Shown here piece after piece: positions 27,868 to 37,807 of a stretch of DNA of 64,000 nt. Under the pieces are notes generated by a model that made no database searches, was not told the DNA's origin, and saw only the letters and a program-made list of their open reading frames with translations. The first letter of the stretch is position 1. Each line of letters opens with the position of its first letter. A program made the position numbers and the translations under genes. The DNA comes from Deltaproteobacteria bacterium (GTDB lineage: Bacteria; Desulfobacterota; Syntrophorhabdia; Syntrophorhabdales; JANXAF01), in NCBI GenBank assembly GCA_026417175.1, contig JAOADT010000007.1, forward strand, positions 1 through 64,000, in the 5' to 3' direction.

Positions 27868-29153
27868 ATAAGGAGGGCCCTATGGAGCGAAAGAGATTTT
27901 TTGATGAATTAGAGAGTATGGATAGAAAAGATAGAGATTTGTATCAACTCGAGAAACTGAAAGAGCAGATAAAAAGAGCTTATGAAAATGCTGTAGCTAT
28001 AAAAGAACTATTTGATAGAGCAAACATAAAGCCAGATATGATCAAAACTTTCTATGACTTAGAAAAAGTACCCATAATCAGAAAAACGGATGTTATAGAA
28101 TTTCAAAAAAGATATCCACCATACGGTGGTTTTCTAACCGTTCCCGAAAATGAAATCCAAAGAGTCTTTATAACACCAGGTCCCATATATCTTCCTCATC
28201 AAATAGAAGAAATCTCATGGTTCGGCAAAAGCTTTTTCGCTGCCGGATTCACAAAGGGTGATGTTGTGATAAACACTCCAACTTACCACATGTCACCGGC
28301 TGGTATTCTTTTTCACGAAGGACTGAGGGTTACTGGAGCAACGGTTATTCCGACAGGCGTAGGAAACACCGATAGTCAAATAAAAACCATGTTAGATCTT
28401 AAAGTTACTGGATTTGCCGGGATGCCAAGCTTTTTAATGACCATAATTAAAAGGGCAGAAGAGCTCGGATATAACTTCAGAAAAGATTTTAAACTTAAAA
28501 AAGCGTGGTTTACTGGAGAGATGCTACCAGCGTCTATGAGAAAAGTTTTTGAGGAAGAATACGGAATCGACACATATCAGTGCTACTCAGTGACTGAATT
28601 GGGAGGATGTGTTGCTTATGAATGCGCAGAAAAGAAAGGTATGCATTTCATGGACGAATATTTGATTGAAATAGTTGATCCGGAAACGGGTAAATCATTA
28701 AGAGAGGGTGAAGTGGGAGAGCTTGTAGCGACTCCAATAAATAATCCATATTGGGGACTTGTTCGTTTTGGAACAGGCGATATGACATCTTACATTACCG
28801 AACCATGCTCCTGCGGTAGAACCTCGTACCGTATTACTGGCATAGTTGGCCGTAGCACAGATGCGGTGAAAGTTAGAGGGATGTTTATAGTAAAAAAACA
28901 GATGGAAGCATTTTTCGCCAATATAGATGAAATATCCAGATACCAGGTTATAGTCGAAAGAAAGGAGCAAAGAGACGAACTTTCTCTTAAGGTTGAGCTC
29001 AAGGATGAAAGTATTGATAGAAGCGAGCTAAAAAAACGCATAGAGGAAGAATTTCCAAAAAGTCTGAGGGTCCGGTTGGACAGAATCGAGTTTTGTGAAA
29101 AAGGCAATATTAAGGAGGAAGAAACCTTAATAGACAAAAGAAAATGGGACTAA
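27858..29153 (+). CDS. Phenylacetate-CoA ligase (PaaK)-like adenylate-forming enzyme
   Basis: MERKRFFDELESMDRKDRDLYQLEKLKEQIKRAYENA..FDRANIKPDMIKTFYDLEKVPIIRKTDV; QCYSVTELGGCVAYECAEKKGMHFMDEYLIEIVDPETGK. Confidence 0.9.
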   Translation: MALNKEGPMERKRFFDELESMDRKDRDLYQLEKLKEQIKRAYENAVAIKELFDRANIKPDMIKTFYDLEKVPIIRKTDVIEFQKRYPPYGGFLTVPENEIQRVFITPGPIYLPHQIEEISWFGKSFFAAGFTKGDVVINTPTYHMSPAGILFHEGLRVTGATVIPTGVGNTDSQIKTMLDLKVTGFAGMPSFLMTIIKRAEELGYNFRKDFKLKKAWFTGEMLPASMRKVFEEEYGIDTYQCYSVTELGGCVAYECAEKKGMHFMDEYLIEIVDPETGKSLREGEVGELVATPINNPYWGLVRFGTGDMTSYITEPCSCGRTSYRITGIVGRSTDAVKVRGMFIVKKQMEAFFANIDEISRYQVIVERKEQRDELSLKVELKDESIDRSELKKRIEEEFPKSLRVRLDRIEFCEKGNIKEEETLIDKRKWD

Positions 29154-29437
29154 TATCCTTTGGGTTTTATATAACCTGAAATACCCGCGTAGACGAAAAT
29201 CACTGAGGCCGCAAGGAAAAATCTGTAAGGTATGACAAACCGGTAGTCTAAAATTGTAAAAGACACACTGACTGAGAGTAAATTTGTCAAAATACCAGAA
29301 GCTGTTTCCCAACCACAAATAAAAAACACCGGAAATAGGGCAAGAAATACTGCAAGGCTAAAAAATAGAATTACTCTGCCCAATGACTTACGGAAAGGTT
29401 CAACCTTTAAGTAGGAGAGGATTGAATTTTGTTTCAT
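29150..29437 (-). CDS. Small membrane protein, unknown function
   Basis: Hydrophobic 95-aa ORF overlapping the 3' end of the queuosine transporter gene. Confidence 0.55.
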   Translation of the reverse strand: MKQNSILSYLKVEPFRKSLGRVILFFSLAVFLALFPVFFICGWETASGILTNLLSVSVSFTILDYRFVIPYRFFLAASVIFVYAGISGYIKPKGY

Positions 29438-30089
29438 AGTCGAAAACGTCTAGCCCCTCTCTTTTTTTAAGAAAATTGACTACCCCGTATGTTAAAGGTG
29501 TAAAAAGGATCTCGTATAAAACCTTCGCCACCCATTGGTTTATAACGGTGAAAATTAACGCCCCTATCGGTATGTTTCCGTAAAAGGCAAGTGTTATAAA
29601 AACAGCAGAATCGAACCATTGGCCCACAAAAGTAGAAGTTATGGTCCTTAGCCAAAGAAACTTTCCCCTTGTTTTTACTTTAAGCTTAGCCAATACAAAT
29701 GAATTGGAGAATTCACCAAAGAGATAGGCAATAAAAGACGCAAAGAGAAGTCTTGGTGCGTACCCCAGGATCTTTTCGTAAGCGCTTTGACCATCCCAAA
29801 AGTGTGCTGGGGGCAAAAGTTTTGCTATAAATGAGATCAGGACAAAAATCAAGTTACACACAAAACCAAGCCAAATAACCCTTCTTGCCGCGCTATAACC
29901 ATAAACCTCGGTAAGAATATCGCCAAATATATAACTAATAGGAAAAACCACTATGGCCGCCGGTAAAATTATCCCTGAAATTTCAATAAGTTTAACTGCA
30001 ATAATGTTTGAGCTTATAAGGCAAGTTATAAAAATAGCAGAGGACAGAAGAAACCAAGAGGAATATGTAATTCTTTCTAAGTGCTGCAC
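29400..30089 (-). CDS. Queuosine precursor transporter (YhhQ/VUT family)
   Basis: SSNIIAVKLIEISGIILPAAIVVFPISYIFGDILTEVYGYSAARRVIWLGF; STFVGQWFDSAVFITLAF. Confidence 0.93.
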   Translation of the reverse strand: MQHLERITYSSWFLLSSAIFITCLISSNIIAVKLIEISGIILPAAIVVFPISYIFGDILTEVYGYSAARRVIWLGFVCNLIFVLISFIAKLLPPAHFWDGQSAYEKILGYAPRLLFASFIAYLFGEFSNSFVLAKLKVKTRGKFLWLRTITSTFVGQWFDSAVFITLAFYGNIPIGALIFTVINQWVAKVLYEILFTPLTYGVVNFLKKREGLDVFDYETKFNPLLLKG

Positions 30090-30124
30090 GGTCTATTTTT
30101 AATAGCAGATGTGATATATGGAAT

Positions 30125-31333
30125 TCAAGTGGGTTTTTCTTCTTTTACGCGACTTAAAAAAATTATACTTACAAAAAAAAGAAAAGATACAAAGACCACC
30201 GATATTCTTTGGCTTTTCGTCATGTACGAGATTATACCGAACATAAGTGGACCAATTATTGCTGACGATTTTCCCACAAAGCCGTAAACGCCAAAATACT
30301 TTGATTCCTCTCCATTTGGTATAAATGTAGCAAAAAGAGCTCTAGATGACGCCTGTAAAACTCCGAGAAATAATGCGCCACAGAGACAAAGTACTGTGAA
30401 ATCCAATTTTTTAGTGACGAATGCAGCAATAAATGTAATAATCGCCCATGCCCAAAGAGAAAGAGTTGTGGTCCTTTTATATCCCATCCTTTCCACGTAT
30501 GCTGAAATTATAAACGCCCCAACCATCGCCGCAGCTTGAATTGAAATATACAGGTAGACCAACTCTTCTGCTGAGAAGGATAGCGTGCTTGCTGCATAGA
30601 GACTGGAAAAAACTATTACAGTATTTATTCCGTCTTCGTAAAAAATGTAACCTATTATAAAGTATCTTAAGTCCTTATTCCTTATTAGCCTCTTTGTTAG
30701 GCTGAGGACGTCTTTTAAGCCTTGCGTTATGGAAATACCTCGCCTGGTACTCGTTTCTGAAGGAAGGAACAAAAAGGATGGTAATGAAAATATGAAGAAG
30801 AATAGAGCACACATTAGCCAAATGAGTTCAATGTATCCCTCATTTAAAAGAAAAAGTGAAAGTACTAGTGAAATTATCGAACCCAAATAGCCAGTCGCAA
30901 ATCCGATCGCCGAGGTCCTACCTTTTCCCACGTTACTCTCGACTGCTGTCAAAAAGGAGTTGTAAAAAACAAAAGCTATCTCCATAGAAAAATTTGCAAG
31001 AACAGTAAGCATGAATCCCTCTATAGCCATGCCTTTTTTGAGAAAAGAAAGTGAAGCTACAGAAACTACACATAGTGAAGTAAAAAAAAGAAGCATCTTT
31101 TTTCTTATCTGTAAACGATCAGCGAGACTGCCAAGGTAAGGAGCAAAAATGGCGCAAAGGGCCATACTTAGAGAGATAGCCTTACCCCATAAGGCATCGC
31201 CTAGATGATTTTCATTTCCTACTATCTCTTTTGCGTAGTAAACAGGAAAAATCGTTGCGGCAATCACCGCCGAGTAACTAGAATTGGCGAAGTCGTAAAA
31301 ATACCACGCAATTCGGATCAGTCTACCTTTCAC
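30125..31333 (-). CDS. MFS transporter, UMF1/Atg22-like
   Basis: AWYFYDFANSSYSAVIAATIFPVYYAKEIV; ALFLGVLQASSRALFATFIPNGEESKYFGVYGFVGKSSAIIGP. Confidence 0.88.
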   Translation of the reverse strand: MKGRLIRIAWYFYDFANSSYSAVIAATIFPVYYAKEIVGNENHLGDALWGKAISLSMALCAIFAPYLGSLADRLQIRKKMLLFFTSLCVVSVASLSFLKKGMAIEGFMLTVLANFSMEIAFVFYNSFLTAVESNVGKGRTSAIGFATGYLGSIISLVLSLFLLNEGYIELIWLMCALFFFIFSLPSFLFLPSETSTRRGISITQGLKDVLSLTKRLIRNKDLRYFIIGYIFYEDGINTVIVFSSLYAASTLSFSAEELVYLYISIQAAAMVGAFIISAYVERMGYKRTTTLSLWAWAIITFIAAFVTKKLDFTVLCLCGALFLGVLQASSRALFATFIPNGEESKYFGVYGFVGKSSAIIGPLMFGIISYMTKSQRISVVFVSFLFFVSIIFLSRVKEEKPT

Positions 31334-31444
31334 GTAAATTTCTCCAACGAAGCCCTCTTTTTAAGGATTAAAAGATATATGCGTACCCAATAGAGTGTCA
31401 AGTTTTAGTAACTTTTTAGGTTTGTAAACTGGTATAATGTTTCG

Positions 31445-32584
31445 ATGGTAGATAAAAAAGAACTCCGAGAAGGAATTTTTATTTCTAGAGTGAACCGTTT
31501 TGTTTGTGAATGTGTTATAGACGGGAAACGTGTCTTTGCCCATCTTCCTAATTCGGGAAGACTTTTGGAAATTCTTTTTAAGGGAGTAAAAATCTACGCA
31601 CTAAGAATTAGTGGAAAAAGCATTCTTCAGTACAGGTTGATTTTTGCTGAAAAAGAGGGGATGCCAATACTCATAGATACAAACCTTACGAACATTATAG
31701 CTAAGCATCTCATTGAAAAAAACATGATACCATCACTTAAAGGGTATAGTGTCTCAAAGAAAGAGGTAAGTTTAGAAGGAAATAGATTTGATCTTCTTCT
31801 TGAACGGGCACAAGAAAAGTTGATTATAGAAGTTAAAAATTCAACGTTATTTTGGAAGAGTCTTTCCATGTTTCCTGATTGCGAAACAAAAAGAGGAAAA
31901 AAACATATTGAGGGACTGGTTAAAGCAAAAGATGACAAAACGGATTGTGGAATTCTATTCATAGTGAGCTCACCTAAAGTGACTCATTTTCTTCCAGACT
32001 TTCACAATGATTACGCCTTTAGTAAAGAGCTTCTAAAAGCTAAGGACGTTATAAGGGTCTATGCCATATGTGTAGGTTTTGATAGCGACTTTTCCATTTC
32101 TGAAGTGAAAGAAATAAAAATTCCTTGGGAAGTACTGGCAGAAGTGGGTGAAGACTCAGGTGCATATCTTCTGATAATGAATGTGTCCGAGAACAGAAAT
32201 CTTTTAATCGGGGCCATTGGTGAAAAATTTTTGAGAAAAGGATATTACGTATACGTGGGTTCAGCAAGGAAAAACCTTAAAAATAGGATTTCGAGACATT
32301 TTAAAAGGCAAAAGAAACTTCACTGGCATATAGATTTCCTCACAATCAATTTCCGCCCCTTTTTTGTTTTTCCAGTGAGAGCTCAAGAGTCTTATGAGTG
32401 TGAAATAGCTTACGAGCTTTCCAAAATTAGCGACTGGTCTATTCTTGCATTTGGTTCGTCAGATTGTAGTTGTGAAACACACCTATTTGGTTTTGAAAAT
32501 AATCCGATGGATAGTTTAGAGTTCATAAATCTGCTACTTTATTTCAGAATGGGGATATTAGAGAAACAATTGCAAAATAATTGA
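31445..32584 (+). CDS. sfsA: SfsA nuclease-like protein fused to C-terminal DUF123 (GIY-YIG-like) domain
   Basis: RVNRFVCECVIDGKRVFAHLPNSGRLLEIL...SLFPDCETKRGKKHIEGL-type SfsA core; C-terminal GAYLLIMNVSENRNLLIGAIGEKFLRKGYYVYVGSARKNLKNRISRHFKRQKKLHWHIDFLT. Confidence 0.9.
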   Translation: MVDKKELREGIFISRVNRFVCECVIDGKRVFAHLPNSGRLLEILFKGVKIYALRISGKSILQYRLIFAEKEGMPILIDTNLTNIIAKHLIEKNMIPSLKGYSVSKKEVSLEGNRFDLLLERAQEKLIIEVKNSTLFWKSLSMFPDCETKRGKKHIEGLVKAKDDKTDCGILFIVSSPKVTHFLPDFHNDYAFSKELLKAKDVIRVYAICVGFDSDFSISEVKEIKIPWEVLAEVGEDSGAYLLIMNVSENRNLLIGAIGEKFLRKGYYVYVGSARKNLKNRISRHFKRQKKLHWHIDFLTINFRPFFVFPVRAQESYECEIAYELSKISDWSILAFGSSDCSCETHLFGFENNPMDSLEFINLLLYFRMGILEKQLQNN

Positions 32585-32627
32585 GATCTAAAAAGTTTGT
32601 GTGTTAAAAAAAGAAAGGAGGACTTTT

Positions 32628-33182
32628 ATGGATTTGCTTAAAGTCATACACGAGAGGCAAAGCATAAGAAAATACAGAGAAGATGAGATCCCGGAAGAAA
32701 TATTGATAGAGATATTAGAGGCTGCAAGGAGATCTCCATCCTGGGCCAACACTCAGACATGGCGTTTCATTATAGTAAAAGATACTAGGGTAAAGGAAGA
32801 ACTGTCTAAAACGCTAACCGAACATAATCCTGCTAAGGAAGCATTGAGAAAGGCTCCGGTGGTTATATGTCTTGTTTCCCAAAAAGGTGTTGCCGGTTTT
32901 AGCAAGGGGGTCCCTCGTACCTCAAAAGGAGATTACTATATGTTCGATGCCGGTATTGCAATGGAGCACATAGTACTCGCGGCGTGGAATTTTGGGCTTG
33001 GGACTTGTCACGTAGGAGCCTTCGACCATGAAGAGGCTGAAAGGGTACTAGGCGTCCCAGAGGGTTTTACTATAGTTGCCATGACACCCCTCGGATACTT
33101 TGATGAGAAACCGATTGTTACGCCAAGAAAGTCTTTAAAAGAGATCTTGTTTCTCGATAGATTCGGGAAACCTTACCTTTAG
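32628..33182 (+). CDS. Nitroreductase family protein
   Basis: IHERQSIRKYREDEIPEEILIEILEAARRSPSWANTQTWRFIIVKD. Start at ATG 32628 after AGGAGG. Confidence 0.93.
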   Translation: MDLLKVIHERQSIRKYREDEIPEEILIEILEAARRSPSWANTQTWRFIIVKDTRVKEELSKTLTEHNPAKEALRKAPVVICLVSQKGVAGFSKGVPRTSKGDYYMFDAGIAMEHIVLAAWNFGLGTCHVGAFDHEEAERVLGVPEGFTIVAMTPLGYFDEKPIVTPRKSLKEILFLDRFGKPYL

Positions 33183-33187
33183 AGGTC

Positions 33188-34294
33188 ATGAACATACCCC
33201 TTGTCAATCTTAAGCTTCAATACAAGAAGGTCGAAAAAGAGATTTTAAAAGGTATAAAGGAGATTCTCAAAGAACAAAGGCTTATACTCGGAAAGTACTG
33301 TGCACTTCTTGAGGAAACCATAGGAAAATTCACAGGTGTCAAACACGCGATTTCGTGTGCGAATGGGACTGATGCGCTTATTTTATCCCTCATGTCCCTT
33401 GGGATCGGAGATGGAGATGAAGTTATAACAACCCCTTACACATTTTTCTCTACGGCGAGTTCGATTGCTCTTGTAGGCGCAAAACCTGTTTTTGTGGACA
33501 TTGAGCCAAAGTTTATGAACATTGATCCAGTGAAAATAGAAATGGCGGTAACTGAGAGGACCAAAGCCGTTATTGTTGTTCACCTTTTTGGAAAACTTTG
33601 CCAAATGGAAAAGATAATGCACCTTGCAAGGAAACATGGAATTTACATCGTTGAAGATATGGCCCAGTCGATAGGTGCGCGGAAAAATGGTAAAATGGCC
33701 GGATCTTTTGGACATGTTGCAGCGTTGAGTTTCTATCCCACAAAGAACCTTGGAGGAATAGGAGAGGGTGGAATGGTGTTAACTAAAAGCGGAGAGCTAG
33801 CTAGAAAGTTAAAAATGCTGAGAGTCCACGGGATGGACGAAAAGCCGTACACCCACGAGATTATAGGTATAAATAGTAGACTTGATGAAATTAAGGCCTT
33901 TGCTCTCTATGTGAAATTTTCTTATCTTCAGGAATGGAACAAAAAAAGAATTGAGAATGCAAAGTTTTATAATGAAAAACTTAAAGATCTACCAATTGTC
34001 CTTCCCGATTTAGAGGATGAGGAATCCCATGTGTTTCATCAGTACGTAATAAGGAGTGAAAAAAGGGATGAACTTATGGAATTTCTAAGAAAAAGGGGAA
34101 TACAAACGGGGATATACTATCCCCTTCCACTTCATCTTCAAGAATGTTTCAGTTATCTTGGATATAAAAAAGGAGATTTCCCCTGTGCTGAAGAGGCCTC
34201 AGCAAAAAGCTTGGCAATTCCTGTTTATCCTGAACTAAAAGAGAAGGAAAGGGAGTATATTGTAAAAAGTATACGGAAATTTTTTAGGGCATAG
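33188..34294 (+). CDS. DegT/DnrJ/EryC1/StrS aminotransferase
   Basis: CANGTDALILSLMSLGIGDGDEVITTPYTFFSTASSIALVGAKPVFVDIEP; SFYPTKNLGGIGEGGMVLT. Confidence 0.95.
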   Translation: MNIPLVNLKLQYKKVEKEILKGIKEILKEQRLILGKYCALLEETIGKFTGVKHAISCANGTDALILSLMSLGIGDGDEVITTPYTFFSTASSIALVGAKPVFVDIEPKFMNIDPVKIEMAVTERTKAVIVVHLFGKLCQMEKIMHLARKHGIYIVEDMAQSIGARKNGKMAGSFGHVAALSFYPTKNLGGIGEGGMVLTKSGELARKLKMLRVHGMDEKPYTHEIIGINSRLDEIKAFALYVKFSYLQEWNKKRIENAKFYNEKLKDLPIVLPDLEDEESHVFHQYVIRSEKRDELMEFLRKRGIQTGIYYPLPLHLQECFSYLGYKKGDFPCAEEASAKSLAIPVYPELKEKEREYIVKSIRKFFRA

Positions 34295-35288
34295 TGCAGT
34301 ACGGTTCGCCTTCCATAAAATCGCCGTACTCTTCGTATGATCTTGCCCTGCAGCCTCCGCATATGTCGAGGTACCTACATCTTCCACATTTTCCCTTGTA
34401 TTGAGAGTAATCCCTTAGTCTCAGAAACACTTCTGAGTTTTTCCAAACGTGTTCTACCCCTTCAGTTTTGACATCTCCACAGGGGATCTCCAGATACCCA
34501 CAGGGTTGGGTTACACCAGTGTGAGATATAAACATAAAACTTTTTCCTGCAAGACATCCAGAACTTCTTAAGGTTTCTCCGTTTTCCTTTAGTATTCTAT
34601 AGTATTGGGGACCGCATGTCACCTTTATTTCCAGCTCTCTTTTTCTTTCGAGAGTGTATATTAGCCTTAAGGTTTCCTCATATTCTTCTGCCTTAAGAAC
34701 TTTTTCTTTTATGTTTTTCCCCCGGCCTACCGGAAGAAGCATGAAAACATGCCAAGCGGAAGCTCCCAGTGAGATTGCAAGTGCGTAAATATTCTCCAAA
34801 TCATTAATATTCATGTAAGTGACAGTGGTGTTTATCTGGAAAGGAAGATTTTCCTCTTTCATTATTTTTGCGGCATTGACGATATATTCGAATGAGCCAT
34901 TTACTCCCCTGAAGTGGTCATGAGACTGACTGTCTTTTCCGTCTATGCTCAAACTTACCCTTCTTATATTCAGTTTTTTTAAAGTTCTCGCTATTTCTTT
35001 TGAAATAAAAGTCCCGTTCGTTGCAAGTACAGTATAAAGACCCCTTTCATTTGCATAGCTTATAATCTCAAAGATATCATTTCTGAGCAAGGGCTCTCCA
35101 CCTGTTAAAATGATCACAGGTGAAGAAAAAGACGAAATAGAATCAATTACCATCTTACATTCATCTGTGGTGAGTTCCTGTTCATCTCTTTCCTTGATAG
35201 CAGAGGCTCTGCAGTGAAGACACGATAGATTACAGGACCGAGTGAGTTCCCATGCTACCATTCTTAGAGGAAACTCTCTTTTAGCCAT
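34284..35288 (-). CDS. ahbD: Radical SAM/SPASM protein, AhbD-like haem synthase (alternative haem pathway)
   Basis: [54 protein letters not shown]; adjacent to hemB and AhbC-like gene. Confidence 0.8.
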   Translation of the reverse strand: MAKREFPLRMVAWELTRSCNLSCLHCRASAIKERDEQELTTDECKMVIDSISSFSSPVIILTGGEPLLRNDIFEIISYANERGLYTVLATNGTFISKEIARTLKKLNIRRVSLSIDGKDSQSHDHFRGVNGSFEYIVNAAKIMKEENLPFQINTTVTYMNINDLENIYALAISLGASAWHVFMLLPVGRGKNIKEKVLKAEEYEETLRLIYTLERKRELEIKVTCGPQYYRILKENGETLRSSGCLAGKSFMFISHTGVTQPCGYLEIPCGDVKTEGVEHVWKNSEVFLRLRDYSQYKGKCGRCRYLDICGGCRARSYEEYGDFMEGEPYCTMP

Positions 35289-36250
35289 CTTGCTACGTCC
35301 TTAGCAAAGTAAGTTATTATAATGTCGGCTCCTGCCCTTCTGATTGAAATAAGTAGCTCTGTTACACTTCTTTTATAGTCTATAAATCCTGCTTTTGAGG
35401 CCTCTTTTACCATGAGGTATTCCCCACTTACTGAGTAAGCAGCAATAGGCACGTTAAATGCTTGTCTTGCCATACTTATAACATCTAGATAAAAAAGGGC
35501 GGGCTTTACCATGACTATATCAGCTCCCTCATGTATGTCTAACTCTATCTCTTTTAGCGCCTCCCTTTTGTTTGGAAAGTCCATCTGGTAAGATTTTCTG
35601 TCTCCAAATTGAGGTTGAGACTCAGCTGCGACACGAAAAGGACCATAGAGGGAAGAAGCATACTTTGCCGAGTAGCTCATAATGGGAATGTCATGATACC
35701 CATTTTTGTCGAGTGTCTCTCTTATAACTTTCACTCTACCGTCCATCATATCTGACGGTGCAATTATGTCAGATCCAGCCTCGGCGTGGGAAAGGGCTAC
35801 CTTTGAAAGAATTCTTAATGTCTCGTCGTTATCAACAGAGGTGTCTTTTATAATTCCGCAGTGTCCGTGACTTGTATATTCGCAGAGACATACATCCGTT
35901 ATGACCAAAAGATTTTTACCAACAATTGCTTTTATTTTCCGTACGGTTTTCTGTATTATGCCATTTTCATCATAAGCTGAAGATCCTTTTTCATCCTTCT
36001 TGTCTGGTATGCCAAAAAGGATTATTGCAGGTATAGAAAGACTCATCACTTCTTCTATTTCCTCTAAAATCCCTTCAGGAGAAAACTGATATATGCCAGG
36101 CATAGAAGGAATCTCAACCTTTTTTTCAGGCATCTCTTTGACAAAAAGAGGATAAACTAAATGATTTATAGTAAGATCTGTCTCCCTCACAAGGTTTCTT
36201 ATGATCTCAGTTTTTCTTAATCTCCTTGGTCTCGTAAAAGGGTACTCCAT
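35264..36250 (-). CDS. hemB: Porphobilinogen synthase (delta-aminolevulinic acid dehydratase)
   Basis: [65 protein letters not shown]. Confidence 0.97.
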   Translation of the reverse strand: MEYPFTRPRRLRKTEIIRNLVRETDLTINHLVYPLFVKEMPEKKVEIPSMPGIYQFSPEGILEEIEEVMSLSIPAIILFGIPDKKDEKGSSAYDENGIIQKTVRKIKAIVGKNLLVITDVCLCEYTSHGHCGIIKDTSVDNDETLRILSKVALSHAEAGSDIIAPSDMMDGRVKVIRETLDKNGYHDIPIMSYSAKYASSLYGPFRVAAESQPQFGDRKSYQMDFPNKREALKEIELDIHEGADIVMVKPALFYLDVISMARQAFNVPIAAYSVSGEYLMVKEASKAGFIDYKRSVTELLISIRRAGADIIITYFAKDVARWLKESFL

Positions 36251-36253
36251 CTT

Positions 36254-37402
36254 TTAAAGAATCTCCTCATCAGTTAGGTAACACTGGGGATCCGGTGCCC
36301 AAAAGTCTTTCGTTTTTTGATAAGCTCTTGCTCTGAAATTCCCCCCACATATGTGAAGAAACTTACATTTAGAGCACCTTCCTTTAATGTAAAGCTTTTT
36401 ATTTCTCAATTGTACCAGCATTTCATTACTTTCATCCGACCATATGGCGCTAAAAGGTCTTTCCCTTATGTTTCCGAGTTTAAGATCCCTAAAGAACTGG
36501 TCCGGATAGACGTTTCCGCTTTCATCGATACAAGCGATCCCTATACCTGATAGATTTCCCTCATTCTTAGACAAAAGTTCGTATACTTCATTTGCTCTTT
36601 TAGGGTCTTCTTTTAGGAGTTTTAGATAGACATAAGGTCCGTCTGCATGGTTATCTACAGTCAAAACCTCAATTTTACCATTTTTTGTAAAGATTTCTTT
36701 GGCTCTTACCAGTATGTAATCCATTATCTGTCTTCGTTCTTCGTGGGTGAGATCTAAGGTCATGAGGTTTTTGCCTCTTCCTGAGTACACCAGATGGTAA
36801 AAGCAGATCCTGTCAACCCCTTCTTTTTCAAAAAAGTCTAGTATAGCTGGTATTTGGCCAAAATTTTCTCGGTTAATGGTGAACCTTATGCCTACTTTTA
36901 TATTTGACTTTTTACAGTTAATTATCCCCTGTTTTGCCATTTCGAAGGCACCGTTTTTTCCCCTGAATATGTCATTTACTTCGCCGATACCGTCTAAACT
37001 TATCCCAACGTACGAAACACCAACTTTTTTCAATTTTTTTGCAACCTCTTCAGTTATCAATGTTCCGTTTGTGGAAAGAACAGTTCTGATCCCTTTTTTT
37101 TGAGCATAGTCAAAAAGTTCAAAAATGTCCTCTCTCAAAAGAGGTTCTCCTCCTGAAAATAAAAGAACCGGTATTCCAAAAGAAGAAAGATCATCTATTG
37201 TCAATTTTGCCTCTTCTTTCGAAATCTCTTCCCGGTCGTTTTTTTCAGCGTTTGAAGCCGCATAACAGTGTTTACAGAAGAGGTTGCACCTTCTCGTTAA
37301 GTTCCAAACTACGACCGGTTTTCTTTCTCGAGCATTAGTCCGATAGCGCAACTGATCAAATGTTTCTTCGGCTCCGCAGTAAAGTTTTGTAATGCTAACC
37401 AA
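36254..37402 (-). CDS. ahbC: Radical SAM/SPASM protein, AhbC-like (12,18-didecarboxysiroheme deacetylase)
   Basis: MVSITKLYCGAEETFDQLRY...VVVWNLTRRCNLFCKHCYAAS; SPASM CSKCKFLHICGGNFRARAY. Confidence 0.85.
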   Translation of the reverse strand: MVSITKLYCGAEETFDQLRYRTNARERKPVVVWNLTRRCNLFCKHCYAASNAEKNDREEISKEEAKLTIDDLSSFGIPVLLFSGGEPLLREDIFELFDYAQKKGIRTVLSTNGTLITEEVAKKLKKVGVSYVGISLDGIGEVNDIFRGKNGAFEMAKQGIINCKKSNIKVGIRFTINRENFGQIPAILDFFEKEGVDRICFYHLVYSGRGKNLMTLDLTHEERRQIMDYILVRAKEIFTKNGKIEVLTVDNHADGPYVYLKLLKEDPKRANEVYELLSKNEGNLSGIGIACIDESGNVYPDQFFRDLKLGNIRERPFSAIWSDESNEMLVQLRNKKLYIKGRCSKCKFLHICGGNFRARAYQKTKDFWAPDPQCYLTDEEIL

Positions 37403-37410
37403 GATACCAC

Positions 37411-37719
37411 CTACTTCTTAACAATGGTCTTTGCAAAGAGATCGTGAGTTCTCTCGTATGTTATCGTTACCCTGTCTCCTATTTTTAGGTCTTTGAGGTC
37501 GGCCTTTTTTTTCCCTATCTTTACCACTGTCTCAGGAGTAACTATAACACCTACAACCATTTCAGATTTTCCGATCATTTCTGACACAACAATTGCAGTT
37601 CCCTTGGGGTCGATTGCTTTAACCCTTCCCGTAAATGTCTTTATGTTGTCAGAAGAATGGACTAAGTGTACATAGCAAAACATGACTAAGCAACATATAA
37701 AAGTTGCGAGTTTTTTCAT
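37411..37719 (-). CDS. Small secreted/periplasmic protein of unknown function
   Basis: N-terminal signal peptide; IKTFTGRVKAIDPKGTAIVVSE...KADLKDLKIGDRVTITYE (OB-like beta protein). Confidence 0.75.
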   Translation of the reverse strand: MKKLATFICCLVMFCYVHLVHSSDNIKTFTGRVKAIDPKGTAIVVSEMIGKSEMVVGVIVTPETVVKIGKKKADLKDLKIGDRVTITYERTHDLFAKTIVKK

Positions 37720-37807
37720 AGTTTTTTCCTCCCTTTAAAAATTTCTTTAATTATACAACATGGCGTTATAATTATAAAAGAAAAAGGATATCCTTTGCGC
37801 GAGAGAT

